DNA of 64,000 bases from Bog-756 sp038210245. Lineage in GTDB: Bacteria; Actinomycetota; Acidimicrobiia; Acidimicrobiales; RAAP-2. The DNA is taken from positions 62,001 to 126,000 of the forward strand of contig JBBQWW010000002.1 in NCBI GenBank assembly GCA_038210245.1. The letters run 5' to 3'. Position numbers and translations under genes: made by a program. Positions 28,693-37,024 of the stretch are shown in pieces; within the stretch, counting starts at the first letter, position 1, and each line of letters begins with the position of its first letter. A model generated the notes under the pieces. The model had not been told where the DNA came from and ran no database searches. It was given only the letters and a program-made list of their open reading frames with translations.

Positions 28693-28968
28693 GGGCGTTC
28701 TCTCCCCTCGCCAGGTGCCACACCCGGACGCACCCAGGGGTTGGGTCTCGTCTAGTGCTACCCCCTCATGATCGGTCGGCTCGAAGGAACCCTTGAGGTC
28801 CGCTCGCCTGGGTTGGCATGGAGTCCGCCCGGCACTGAACCCGCCGCCTTCGCCAATGGCGCCCAACGCCGAGCATCGGTCTGCGCAACGGACAATACTG
28901 ACGGTTCGCCGGTGAAGGAACGAGGGGCGGAAGATCCGGACCATGAGCGGCGACGCGGAGCCACAGAG

Positions 28969-29666
28969 GTGGCAGGGTTCACGCTGATCCTCAGTGTCCT
29001 GGTCGGGCTTGGCCCGTGGATGGCTGCGGCCGGAGCCGCGCCCACATCGAAGGGCGAGACGATTTCGGGAATCGCCACCATTACCGGTGCACCCCCCCCG
29101 GATGGTCACCTTCCAACTACTACGTGCAGATGTATCCGGCCCAGGGCCAGTTCACTCTGGATTGCCAGGGACAGAGGAGTCCCAACACCAACCAGTCAAC
29201 CGGTAGGTTCAGCGCCCGCGTCCCCGCCAGGACGTGGGACGTTGGCGTCTACTACTACACCCTCAACGGTCAGATGATTCTCGGCAGGGGGGTCACCATT
29301 CCAGCCCAGCCCGGGAAGGCCGTGATCCAGAACGTGACCGTTGCGTATGAGGTTCCGGCCGTGCAGGGCAACGTGAGGTTGAGGGGCGCACCGACGAACT
29401 TTGGATCGCTTGCCTACATGGGCGTCCAAGCCTGTCCGAGCGAGGTGAGCTTCCAGGTCGGCTGTCGGGACGGCCAAGAGGCCAACGAAGGAATCGGACC
29501 TGGGTCCTCGTACCTGATCGACCTGGCTCCCGGGACATGGAGGGTGGCTGCGTACTACAACAACGACAGCAACACGAAGGTGTTCACCGGCAAGCCGGTG
29601 GTCTTTGCCGCCACGGCCGGAATGACGCGAACGGTCAACGTCGAGATCAGCTACCAAGGGGTGTAG
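28969..29666 (+). pseudogene. Exported protein of unknown function, interrupted by a frameshift in a run of eight C
   Basis: The first part is a signal peptide (AGFTLILSVLVGLGPWMAAAGAAP) followed by TSKGETISGIATITGAPPP. Bases 29092-29099 are eight consecutive C, and the coding potential then switches frame to GWSPSNYYVQMYPAQGQF and continues to the stop at 29666. One additional C would restore one protein of about 230 residues. The mature part has two similar beta-sandwich-like modules (RVPARTWDVGVYYYTLNG / LAPGTWRVAAYYNNDSN), each followed by a TVNV/NVTV strand. Cysteines in pairs suggest disulphides. The start (GTG 28969 or GTG 28912) is uncertain. Slippage in vivo, phase variation or a sequencing error could explain the run. 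Confidence 0.7.
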
Positions 29667-29836
29667 GTCGGACGTGTGTACGTCGGCTGTCGCCCAACCG
29701 GCAGCGGACAGGTTGCCCAGAGGGAGCGCCGGTGGACGGGAGCACCGAGATTCCACTGCGCAGAACCTCGCCCCCTGTGGTTCCGGAGACGCAGAGGGCA
29801 CGGGATCCGGCCACCCAGGAAGTCGCACCGGAGATT

Positions 29837-29856
29837 GGTGCACCGCAGGCTGCACC
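29837..29856 (-). terminator. Possible terminator of the tRNA cluster
   Basis: GGTGCA (29837-29842) and TGCACC (29851-29856) form a 6-bp stem 4 bases beyond the tRNA-Phe 3' end on the minus strand. No T-tract. Called from position. Confidence 0.35.
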
Positions 29857-29860
29857 TTCC

Positions 29861-29936
29861 TGGTGGTCGGGACCGGCGTCGATCCGGTGACCTCACGCTT
29901 TTCAGGCGCGCGCTCTACCAACTGAGCTACCCGACC
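29861..29936 (-). tRNA. tRNA-Phe (anticodon GAA)
   Basis: 76 bases including an encoded CCA. Acceptor GGTCGGG pairs with CCCGACC, discriminator A. D arm GCTC/GAGC; anticodon stem CGCGC/GCGTG around loop CTGAAAA; T arm with GGATCGACGCC. Third of three tRNAs transcribed leftward. Confidence 0.93.
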
Positions 29937-29955
29937 TCGCCTCGGCGAACCGAGG

Positions 29956-30033
29956 TGGCGGACCTGACGGGATTTGAACCCGCGACCTCCGCCTTGACAG
30001 GGCGGCGTGCACTCCAAACTGCACCACAGGTCC
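29956..30033 (-). tRNA. tRNA-Asp (anticodon GTC)
   Basis: 78 bases including an encoded CCA. Acceptor GGACCTG with CAGGTCC, discriminator G. D stem GTGC/GCAC with a long loop; anticodon stem CCGCC/GGCGG around loop CTGTCAA; T loop TTCAAAT. Confidence 0.93.
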
Positions 30034-30062
30034 CCAACCAGCACTGGCGCTGGGGAATAACG

Positions 30063-30135
30063 CACCCCCAACGGGATTCGAACCCGTGTTACCGCCTTGA
30101 AAGGGCGGCGTCCTAGGCCGCTAGACGATGGGGGC
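30063..30135 (-). tRNA. tRNA-Glu (anticodon TTC)
   Basis: 73 bases without an encoded CCA. Acceptor GCCCCCA with TGGGGGT (first pair G-T), discriminator G. Anticodon loop CTTTCAA between CCGCC and GGCGG; T loop TTCGAAT. Lacking CCA, unlike its two neighbours, it needs CCA-adding enzyme. First tRNA in the cluster. Confidence 0.93.
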
Positions 30136-30222
30136 TCTACACCCGATCAGGGCTTTTGGAGATTAGCAGAGGGATCAGGGTGTTCCTCCGGGACCCGTCC
30201 GCTCAGCCGTACGCTGCCGGGG

Positions 30223-30249
30223 GAGCCGCCGCCGCCCTGCCGGCGGCTC
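30223..30249 (-). terminator. Terminator hairpin after the ctaA-clpS-DUF2017 operon
   Basis: GAGCCGCCG (30223-30231) and CGGCGGCTC (30241-30249) are perfectly complementary across a 9-base loop, overlapping the last codon of the DUF2017 gene. G+C-rich stem without a T-tract. Confidence 0.5.
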
Positions 30250-30742
30250 ACAAGGCCCCGGCCGGACGTCCCTCATCCGGGAGTCCAGCGGCCAGGACGT
30301 CGATCATCAAGTACTGGAGCTGGCCCAGCAGCTCGTAGAGGGCGTACTCGGGGGCGGTGGGCTCTTCGGGATCGGGGGCCTCCATGTCCTCGCTCACGTC
30401 GAGGCGCGTCCCGAGGACGAGGCGCAGCGACCCGACGGCCGACAGCCAGGCGTTCAGTTCGGGTTCGGTCAGGATGTCGGCCTGGGCCGTGGCGGCCATC
30501 ACCGCGAAGGCCTCCCGGTGGTGGTTGATCAGGGCGTTGTCGACCAGCGTCCGGTAGTCGGCCTCCTTGCCCTGCTCGTTCTCACCGGCGTAGGCCGGCG
30601 GGAACAGCCGTCGGGTCATCGGCTCGTCGGGGCTGATGATCGGGGAGAGCTGCTCGGCCATGGTCACCAGCACCGCCCGCACACTGGCGTCCAGCTTCAC
30701 CGCGTACCGCCCATCCCGCCGGCGGCGGATAGGTGCGCTCAC
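30248..30742 (-). CDS. DUF2017-family protein
   Basis: 164 residues from a GTG overlapping the clpS stop. The family occurs in actinobacteria, typically just after ClpS. Sequence features: a basic start (APIRRRRDGRYAVKLD), TRRLFPPAYAGENEQGKEADY, a helical middle (NHHREAFAVMAATAQ) and a C-terminal helical segment (EYALYELLGQLQYLMIDVLAAGL). An all-helical cytoplasmic protein; the function is not known. The fixed place behind clpS suggests a link to adaptor-mediated proteolysis. Confidence 0.8.
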   Translation of the reverse strand: MSAPIRRRRDGRYAVKLDASVRAVLVTMAEQLSPIISPDEPMTRRLFPPAYAGENEQGKEADYRTLVDNALINHHREAFAVMAATAQADILTEPELNAWLSAVGSLRLVLGTRLDVSEDMEAPDPEEPTAPEYALYELLGQLQYLMIDVLAAGLPDEGRPAGAL

Positions 30743-31131
30743 GTAGAGGGCTCCATGGTGGCCCACAGCCCGTGCTCGTGGAGCCGGTAGACATCCAGCT
30801 CGGCGCGCTCACGGGTTCCCGATGACACCACGGCCCGGCCTTTGTGGTGGACATCCAACATCAACGAGGTGGCCTTCTCCTTCGAGTACCCGAACAGCTT
30901 CTGGAAGACGAACGTCACGAACGACATGAGGTTGATCGGGTCGTTCCACACGATCACCAGCCACGGCTTGTCGGTGTCGAGCAACTCGTCGAAGTCGGTG
31001 ATCTCCTCGACGGTCGGCTCCACCTCCACCGGCGCGGACTTCATCCGCGGGGTCGGGACTCCGACATCAGCCGGGACCCCGGATCCGGACCGGGCCGCCA
31101 GGAGCGCCGTAGTCGCCGCGGCCGGGCTCAC
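30739..31131 (-). CDS. clpS: ATP-dependent Clp protease adaptor ClpS
   Basis: 130 residues. ClpS delivers N-degron substrates to ClpC/ClpA. The core begins near residue 55: KPWLVIVWNDPINLMSFVTFVFQKLFGYS, TSLMLDVHHKGRAVV and a C-terminal segment, matching the binding pocket strand (ND-x-M) and helices. About 50 N-terminal residues are extra and low-complexity. The GTG start overlaps the ctaA stop (GTGA) with GGGAG upstream; an internal ATG (31044) would give a shorter protein. DUF2017 follows, coupled by 4 bases. Confidence 0.9.
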   Translation of the reverse strand: MSPAAATTALLAARSGSGVPADVGVPTPRMKSAPVEVEPTVEEITDFDELLDTDKPWLVIVWNDPINLMSFVTFVFQKLFGYSKEKATSLMLDVHHKGRAVVSSGTRERAELDVYRLHEHGLWATMEPST

Positions 31132-32135
31132 ACCGGCTCCCGGAAGACATCGCGACCGGACACCGGGGATGCCGGGGACGGGGTCAGGTCCGGTGCCGGG
31201 ATGCCCGGCGCCTCCGCCACCGATCCGTGCGACATCGGGTCGGGCCCCACCCCGAGCTCAGGCTGGTGGTCGGACAGCCCATGGTGGAACCACAGAGCGA
31301 TGGCCCACACCATCGAGGCCCCGAACACGTGGACGCCCACCAGCACCGGGGGCAGATGGGTGAAGAACTGGGTGTAGCCGATCATCCCCTGGACGACCAT
31401 GACGGCCAGCAGCACCCGGCCGGCGTCCTGCACGTGGGCGGGGGCATCGGTCTTCCAGAGGACCCACAGCAGGGCCAACAGGACCAGCACGGCGCCGATG
31501 ACGATCTCGGCGTGGATGCGGGTCATGTCCTCGAGCCCGAGGGGGATCCGTTTGGCCCCCTTGCCCCCAGCGTGGGGGCCGGTCCCGGTGGTGGCCGCTC
31601 CGGCGGCCAGCACCACCACGATGAGGCCCACCAGGGCCCGGGCCAGCCCCAGCGAGCCCCGGCTCACGGTCAGGGTCCCCCGTCCGGCCCGGTGGCCGGC
31701 CCGCAACGTCAAGACGACGGCCACGGCCAGCAGGGCCATCCCGACCATGAAGTGGGTCAGGACCACATAGGCGTTGAGCTTGGAGTACACCACGAACGCT
31801 CCCAGCACGGCCTCGCCGATGACGCCGAGGACCAGACCACCCGACAGCCACCGGAGGTCCCGCCGGCCTGGGCGGCGCAGGAACGAGGCGATGGCGGTGG
31901 CGAAACAGGCCACCACCAGCACGAACACCACCACCCGATTACCGAACTCCACCACCGGGTGGAGACGCAGGACCGGGGTCAGATGATGCTGAGAACAGGT
32001 CGGCCAGTCGGGGCAGCCGAGCCCCGAGTCGGACAGGCGGACGGCGGCGCCGGTGACGATGTTGAGGACCACCGTGGCCAGGGTGATCCGGCAGAGGAGT
32101 AGGAACGGGCGAGGGCCGATACGCAGGGAGGACAC
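31128..32135 (-). CDS. ctaA: Heme A synthase CtaA/COX15
   Basis: 335 residues with about eight membrane helices. It oxidises heme O to heme A for cytochrome c oxidase. The conserved GAAVRLSDSGLGCPDWPTC carries the paired cysteines of the first extracellular loop. Heme-ligand histidines are in LRLHPVVEFGNR, YVVLTHFMVG, TRIHAEIVIG and VLVGVHVFGAS. A 50-residue Pro/Ser-rich cytoplasmic tail is additional. It is divergent from ctaB, the enzyme making its substrate. GTG start 9 bases after a TACCAT hexamer. Confidence 0.93.
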   Translation of the reverse strand: MSSLRIGPRPFLLLCRITLATVVLNIVTGAAVRLSDSGLGCPDWPTCSQHHLTPVLRLHPVVEFGNRVVVFVLVVACFATAIASFLRRPGRRDLRWLSGGLVLGVIGEAVLGAFVVYSKLNAYVVLTHFMVGMALLAVAVVLTLRAGHRAGRGTLTVSRGSLGLARALVGLIVVVLAAGAATTGTGPHAGGKGAKRIPLGLEDMTRIHAEIVIGAVLVLLALLWVLWKTDAPAHVQDAGRVLLAVMVVQGMIGYTQFFTHLPPVLVGVHVFGASMVWAIALWFHHGLSDHQPELGVGPDPMSHGSVAEAPGIPAPDLTPSPASPVSGRDVFREPV

Positions 32136-32254
32136 CGTTTGCGTATGGTACCGGCCCGATCGGGATCGGCGTGGGCCCCACTCGACGGGCGGCCTCCGGC
32201 CCGGGCTCCGGCTCGTCAGTGCCTCCTGACGGCGTTGGCACTACAGTTTGGCCA

Positions 32255-33160
32255 ATGGCACTCCCTGCGGTGGCCCTGCCCCGCCGAATCTCGCTCGGAT
32301 CCCGACTCGGGGCCTACGTGGCGCTGACCAAGCCGCGCATCATCGAACTGCTGCTGATCACCACGCTGCCCACCATGATCGTGGCCCAGCGGGGTCTCCC
32401 GCCGGTGTGGTTGATGGCCGCCACCCTGCTGGGTGGGGCGCTGGCCGCCGGCGGGGCCAACGCCATCAACATGTACATCGACCGCGACATCGACAAGCTG
32501 ATGCACCGCACCAGCAAGCGGCCGTTGGTGACCGGGGCGGTCACCCCCCGCAACGCCCTGGTCTTCGCCATCGCCCTCGAGGTCCTGGCCTTCGTCGAGC
32601 TGTGGGCCTGGGTCAACCTGCTCTCGGCCGTCCTGGCCGTGTCGGCCACCCTGTTCTACGTATTCGTGTACACGCTGTGGCTGAAGCGCACGAGCAGCCA
32701 GAACATCGTCATCGGTGGAGCGGCCGGAGCGGTGCCGGTGCTGGTGGGCTGGGCGGCGGTCACCGACAGCCTGTCGTGGACCCCGGTGGTCATGTTCGCC
32801 ATCATCTTCGTGTGGACGCCCCCCCACTTCTGGGCGCTGGCCGTCAAGTACAAGGAGGACTACCAGGCCGCCGACGTGCCCATGCTTCCGGCCGTGGCCA
32901 CGTTCAAGCGGACGGCCCGTGAGATCCTGCTCTACAGCGTGATCCTGGTCGCGGTGTCCCTGCTGCTGGCGGCCGTCGGCCACCTCGGCGTGATCTACAT
33001 CGTCTCCGCCTCGGTGCTGGGCGTGGTGTTCGTAGCCATGGCGACCCGCCTGTGGGTCCGGGCCACCCCCAAGGCGGCCATGCAGCTGTTCAGCTACTCG
33101 ATCACCTACCTGACCCTCCTGTTCGTGCTCATGGCGGTCGACGTCTTCACCAAGCACTGA
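32255..33160 (+). CDS. ctaB: Protoheme IX farnesyltransferase (heme O synthase)
   Basis: 301 residues, nine predicted helices. It adds a farnesyl group to heme B. UbiA-family motif NMYIDRDIDKLMHRTSKRPLVTG holds the Asp residues that bind the diphosphate through Mg2+. Second motif region: YKEDYQAADVPMLP. The ATG at 32255 lies 7 bases after TACAGT (32242-32247) and has no Shine-Dalgarno sequence, so it is probably leaderless. tlpA follows 2 bases after its stop. Confidence 0.94.
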   Translation: MALPAVALPRRISLGSRLGAYVALTKPRIIELLLITTLPTMIVAQRGLPPVWLMAATLLGGALAAGGANAINMYIDRDIDKLMHRTSKRPLVTGAVTPRNALVFAIALEVLAFVELWAWVNLLSAVLAVSATLFYVFVYTLWLKRTSSQNIVIGGAAGAVPVLVGWAAVTDSLSWTPVVMFAIIFVWTPPHFWALAVKYKEDYQAADVPMLPAVATFKRTAREILLYSVILVAVSLLLAAVGHLGVIYIVSASVLGVVFVAMATRLWVRATPKAAMQLFSYSITYLTLLFVLMAVDVFTKH

Positions 33161-33162
33161 CC

Positions 33163-33843
33163 GTGACCGTGTCCGGGACCGACACTACGGCGATCCCTGC
33201 TCCACCGGCTGATGGGAACGGTCCGCCCGCCGATCCGGACCGTCCGGAGGCCACCTCGTCCCCGAACCCAGGGGGCCGCCGCCCGCACAAGCTCCGGGCC
33301 TTGATCATCGGGTGTGTGATCGCCGCCGCACTGGCCGTCTTCCTCTTCGTGGGCCTCGGGTCGTCGTCCTCGTCGGGGCCCTCCGGCCCGGTGGTGGGCA
33401 TCGGCAGCGAGGCCCCCGGGTTCTCGCTGCCCTCGCTCACCGGCGGCACCGCCGTCGACCTCCACGCCTTGGGCAAGAGCACCCACCATCCGGTGGTCCT
33501 CAACTTCTTCGCCTCGTGGTGCGGCCCGTGTCAGGAGGAGACCCCGTTGTTGGCCCGGACGGCGGCGGCCCAGCAGGCCCAGGGTTCACCGGTGCGCTTC
33601 GTCGGCGTGGACGTCAACGATCCGTCACCCGACGCCCTGGCCTTCGTGCAGAAGTCGGGGATCGCCTACCCCGTGGGCGTCGACCGGACCTTCAACGTGA
33701 CCAGTGGAAAGTACGCCCTCTACGGCCTGCCCCAGACGTTCTTCATCGACGCCCAGGGCCGGGTGGTCGGCCGTGTCCAGGGCGCGGTCACGAAGGCCGA
33801 GCTCGATCAGTGGCTGCACAAGCTGGGTGGTTCCTCAGCCTGA
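33163..33843 (+). CDS. Membrane-anchored TlpA/ResA-like thiol-disulfide oxidoreductase
   Basis: 226 residues. A polar Pro-rich N-terminus (1-43), one membrane helix (about 45-66) and an extracytoplasmic thioredoxin fold. Active site SWCGPCQEE (Cys120, Cys123), with LPQTFFIDAQGRVVG carrying the cis-proline. ResA-like proteins reduce apocytochrome c heme-binding cysteines or CcdA-dependent partners. Position immediately after ctaB (GTG start 2 bases downstream) suggests a role in oxidase assembly. Confidence 0.88.
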   Translation: MTVSGTDTTAIPAPPADGNGPPADPDRPEATSSPNPGGRRPHKLRALIIGCVIAAALAVFLFVGLGSSSSSGPSGPVVGIGSEAPGFSLPSLTGGTAVDLHALGKSTHHPVVLNFFASWCGPCQEETPLLARTAAAQQAQGSPVRFVGVDVNDPSPDALAFVQKSGIAYPVGVDRTFNVTSGKYALYGLPQTFFIDAQGRVVGRVQGAVTKAELDQWLHKLGGSSA

Positions 33844-33876
33844 ATCACCCGTCGGCCACCCGCACCCGACGCCGGC

Positions 33877-34617
33877 TCACTCCCAGCGGAAGGTGAGCCC
33901 GGCCACCAAGGGGGCGGCCACCGCCCACACCACCAGCACCAACCAGTCGCGGCCCGACACCGCGGTCCCGTGGCCCAGCGCTCCGTGGAGGGCATCGGAC
34001 AGGGCGGAGGCCGGCAGAACCTTGGCGATGTCGGCCAGGCCGGTGGGCAGCTTGCCCAGGGGGATGAGCATGCCGCCGAGGAGCAGCAGCACCACGAAGA
34101 GCCCGTTGACCACGGCCAGGTTGACCAGCGGCTTGAGGGTCCCGGCCAGAATGAGCCCGATCCCCCCGAAGGCCACGGTCCCGAGCACCATGGCACCCAC
34201 GGCCGCCCCGACCAGGGCCTCGGCCCCGCCCGGGCCCCCGGGGTTCCACCCGAGGGCGTAGCCCACCGCCACCAGCACGGCGGCCTGGAGCAGTTCGACA
34301 GCGATGATGGCGATGATCTTGGCCGCCAGCAGCCGGGGACGGCCGAGGGGAGTGGAGCCCAACCGTTTGAGCACGCCGTAGCCCCGCTCGAACCCGGTGC
34401 CGATCCCAAGGGCGGTCATGGCCGTGGACATGACGGCCAGGGCCAGGATCCCCGGGACCAGGAAGTCCACCGGATGCCGGGTCCCGGTGGGGAGGACGTG
34501 GACCGCCGAGAAGAACAGCAGGAACACCACCGGGATACCCAGCGTGAGGAACAGGGTCTCCCCGTTGGTGAACAGCATGGTGATCTCGGCCCGCAGCTGG
34601 GCGTTGAGTGCCCTCAC
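33877..34617 (-). CDS. ABC-2-type transporter permease
   Basis: 246 residues from the GTG overlapping the ATPase stop (GTGA), preceded by GGGAG. Six membrane helices: LFLTLGIPVVFLLFFSAV, FLVPGILALAVMSTAMTALGI and so on. The DrrB-like signature is GYGVLKRLGSTPLGRPRLLAAKI. The function is export of a drug, lipid or polysaccharide together with the ATPase. Its 3' end faces tlpA. Confidence 0.88.
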   Translation of the reverse strand: MRALNAQLRAEITMLFTNGETLFLTLGIPVVFLLFFSAVHVLPTGTRHPVDFLVPGILALAVMSTAMTALGIGTGFERGYGVLKRLGSTPLGRPRLLAAKIIAIIAVELLQAAVLVAVGYALGWNPGGPGGAEALVGAAVGAMVLGTVAFGGIGLILAGTLKPLVNLAVVNGLFVVLLLLGGMLIPLGKLPTGLADIAKVLPASALSDALHGALGHGTAVSGRDWLVLVVWAVAAPLVAGLTFRWE

Positions 34618-35684
34618 CGGTGCGCTCCCGGCGAGCGCCGCCCCGACCGACCCCGCGACCGACGCCGACCCGACAGAGCCGCGCCGGGGGCCGGGGCGTC
34701 GCTGCGGGCACCGGTGATGGACAGGTAGGCCTCCTCGAGGGACTGTCCGGTGCGGAGGTCGCCGAGGGACAGGTCCCGCTCGGCCAGCCAGCTGGCCAGG
34801 GCGGCCACTACCGCGGGGCTGGACACCCCGGCCGGGGCCAGGAGGCGGTAGGCGCCGGGCCGCTCCTCGGTGACGGTGGCGCCGGCGGATCCTCCGTCCA
34901 CGCGCTCGACGAGGTCGGCGGCCAGGCCGACGGTGTCGATGCCGGGCCGGGTGGAGAACCGGATGGACCCGTCGGCCGTTCCCGAGGCCAACTCGGCCGG
35001 GGAGCCCTCGGCCAGTATCCGGCCGTGGTCGATGATGACCACGTGGTCGGCCAGGCGCTCCGCCTCGGCCAGCTCGTGGGTGGTCAGGATCACGCAGATG
35101 CCCTTCTCCCGTTGGGCGGCGATGATGTCGCGCACCACCAGGCGTCCCTCGGGATCGACGCCGGCCGTGGGCTCGTCGAGGAAGACCACCTGGGGCTTCC
35201 CCACCAGGGCCAGGGCCAGGGCCAGGCGCTGCTGCTCGCCCCCGGACAGCCGTCGCCACGGGGTGCGCCGGACCGCCGACAGGCCTACCAGGTCGAGCAG
35301 GCGGTCCGGGTCCTCGGCGTCGTCGTAGTACCGGGCGAACAGGTGCAGGACCTGGGCCGGCCCGAGCATGGGATAGACCCCACCCTTCTGCAGCATCACG
35401 CCGATGCGGGCCACCAGGGCCCCGTGGTCGGCCACGGGATCGAGGCCGAGCACACGGGCCGACCCGGACTCGATGGGCCGGTACCCCTCCAGGGCCTCCA
35501 CCGTGCTCGTCTTGCCCGCACCGTTCGGGCCCAGCAGGGCCACCACCTGGCCGGCGCGGGCCACGAAGGAGAGGCGGTCGACGGCCAGGGTCTTGCCGTA
35601 CCGGATGACCACCTCGTTACAGGCCACCGCGGGGGTGCCGACCGCAGCCGTCGGCTCGCCGGTCTGATCGTTGGCGTGGTCCAC
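34614..35684 (-). CDS. ABC-2-type transporter ATP-binding protein
   Basis: 356 residues. Walker A GPNGAGKTS, signature LSGGEQQRLALA and Walker B VVFLDEPTAGVDPEG. The ABC domain covers residues 20-235; a 120-residue C-terminal domain, as in DrrA-like exporters, follows, and a Arg/Ser-rich tail ends the protein (SGRRRSRGRSGRRSPGAHR). GTG start 8 bases after TAGCGT in divergent orientation to serS. Substrate unknown. Confidence 0.9.
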   Translation of the reverse strand: MDHANDQTGEPTAAVGTPAVACNEVVIRYGKTLAVDRLSFVARAGQVVALLGPNGAGKTSTVEALEGYRPIESGSARVLGLDPVADHGALVARIGVMLQKGGVYPMLGPAQVLHLFARYYDDAEDPDRLLDLVGLSAVRRTPWRRLSGGEQQRLALALALVGKPQVVFLDEPTAGVDPEGRLVVRDIIAAQREKGICVILTTHELAEAERLADHVVIIDHGRILAEGSPAELASGTADGSIRFSTRPGIDTVGLAADLVERVDGGSAGATVTEERPGAYRLLAPAGVSSPAVVAALASWLAERDLSLGDLRTGQSLEEAYLSITGARSDAPAPGAALSGRRRSRGRSGRRSPGAHR

Positions 35685-35712
35685 GGGTGGTCACGCTACC
35701 GTTGTGCCCGAC

Positions 35713-37002
35713 ATGATCGATATCCGCCTGGTGAGAGACGACCTGACGTCGGTGAAGGCCGCCCTTGCCCGTCGGGGGGTGGATCCCTCCGAGCTCGACC
35801 GGTTGGTCGACCTCGACCAGCAGGCCCGGGCGGCCATCGGCCACCGCGACGACTATCGGGCCGAGGTAAAAGTGCTCTCCAAGCAGGTAGGCCAGGCCCG
35901 CAAATCAGGCGACACGGCGCTGGCCGAGCAGCTCACCGACCGCAGTCGGCAGCTGGGGGAGGAGGAGCGGGCCCTCCACGCCGTGGCCGAGGCCGCCCAG
36001 CACGAGGTCCGAGAGGCCCTGCTGTACCTGCCCAACCTGCCCTCCCCCGACGCCCCTGACGGCGTCGGGCCCGACGACAACGTGGAGGTCCGGTCGTGGC
36101 CGGAGACCACACCGACCTACGGCGAGGCCCAGCGGGTGCCCCACTGGGAGATCGGCGCCGAGCTGGGCCTCTTGGACATGGAGCGGGGAGCCAAGCTGTC
36201 CGGCTCGATGTTCCCCCTCTACCGTGGCTTCGGCGCCCGACTGATCCGGGCGCTGTCGGCCTTCGCCCTCGACAGCCACGCCGACGCCTTCGAGGAGGTC
36301 CGGCCGCCGACCATGGTGCTGACCGAGACCATGGTCTCCACCGGCCACCTGCCCAAGTTCGAGGAGGAGGCGTACCACCTCGAACGAGACGACCTGTGGG
36401 CCATTCCGACGGCGGAGGTGCCGCTCACCTCAATGTGGCGCGGCGACATCCTGGAGGAGTCGACCCTCCCGCTCCGGCTCACCGCCGCCACCGCCTGCTT
36501 CCGCCGCGAGGCCGGGGCGGCCGGCCGCGACACCCGCGGCCTCCTCCGGGTCCACGAGTTCGACAAGGTGGAGCTCTTCGCCTACACGACCCCCGAACAG
36601 GCCCCGGCCCAGTTGGACGACATGGTGACCCGGGCCGGGCGGTTGCTGCAGGATCTGGGTCTCCAGTACCGGGTGCTCGACCTGTGCGCGGGGGACATGG
36701 GCAACTCGGCCGCCCGGACCTTCGATCTGGAGGTCTACTCCCCGGGAGTGGACATGTGGCTGGAGGTCTCCTCGGTCAGCTGGTGCAGCGACTACCAGTC
36801 CCGGCGGGCCACCATCCGCTACCGGCCCTCGGGCGGAGGCGGACCGGTGCTGGTGCACACGCTCAACGGGTCGGCCCTGGCCTGGGCCCGCATCTGGGCT
36901 GCCCTGGTGGAGACGGGCCGACAGGCCGACGGATCGGTGGTCCTGCCCGACGTGCTGGCCCCCTACCTCCGGGGCCAGACGGTCATCCCCGCCGCGGGCT
37001 AG
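35713..37002 (+). CDS. serS: Seryl-tRNA synthetase
   Basis: 429 residues. N-terminal coiled-coil arm (about 30-100) that holds the tRNA-Ser long arm, then the class II catalytic core. Motif 2 CFRREAGAAGRDTRGLLRVHEFDKVE and motif 3 NGSALAWARIWAALVET are clear; typical members have NGSG-x-A. VSWCSDYQSRRATIRYR is also characteristic. ATG at 35713 chosen because the preceding 14 codons are not family-like. Confidence 0.94.
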   Translation: MIDIRLVRDDLTSVKAALARRGVDPSELDRLVDLDQQARAAIGHRDDYRAEVKVLSKQVGQARKSGDTALAEQLTDRSRQLGEEERALHAVAEAAQHEVREALLYLPNLPSPDAPDGVGPDDNVEVRSWPETTPTYGEAQRVPHWEIGAELGLLDMERGAKLSGSMFPLYRGFGARLIRALSAFALDSHADAFEEVRPPTMVLTETMVSTGHLPKFEEEAYHLERDDLWAIPTAEVPLTSMWRGDILEESTLPLRLTAATACFRREAGAAGRDTRGLLRVHEFDKVELFAYTTPEQAPAQLDDMVTRAGRLLQDLGLQYRVLDLCAGDMGNSAARTFDLEVYSPGVDMWLEVSSVSWCSDYQSRRATIRYRPSGGGGPVLVHTLNGSALAWARIWAALVETGRQADGSVVLPDVLAPYLRGQTVIPAAG

Positions 37003-37021
37003 GCCCGGCACGGAACGGGCC
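37002..37021. terminator. Bidirectional terminator hairpin between serS and the response regulator
   Basis: GGCCCG (37002-37007) pairs with CGGGCC (37016-37021) over an 8-base loop, between two convergent genes 22 bases apart. No T-tract. Confidence 0.5.
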
Positions 37022-37024
37022 GGC

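Noticed and set aside
28768..29277. Independent 169-codon ORF over the exported protein
   Set aside because: After the C8 run the ORF's own frame becomes Arg/Ser-rich with no protein character, while the other frame carries the repeated module.
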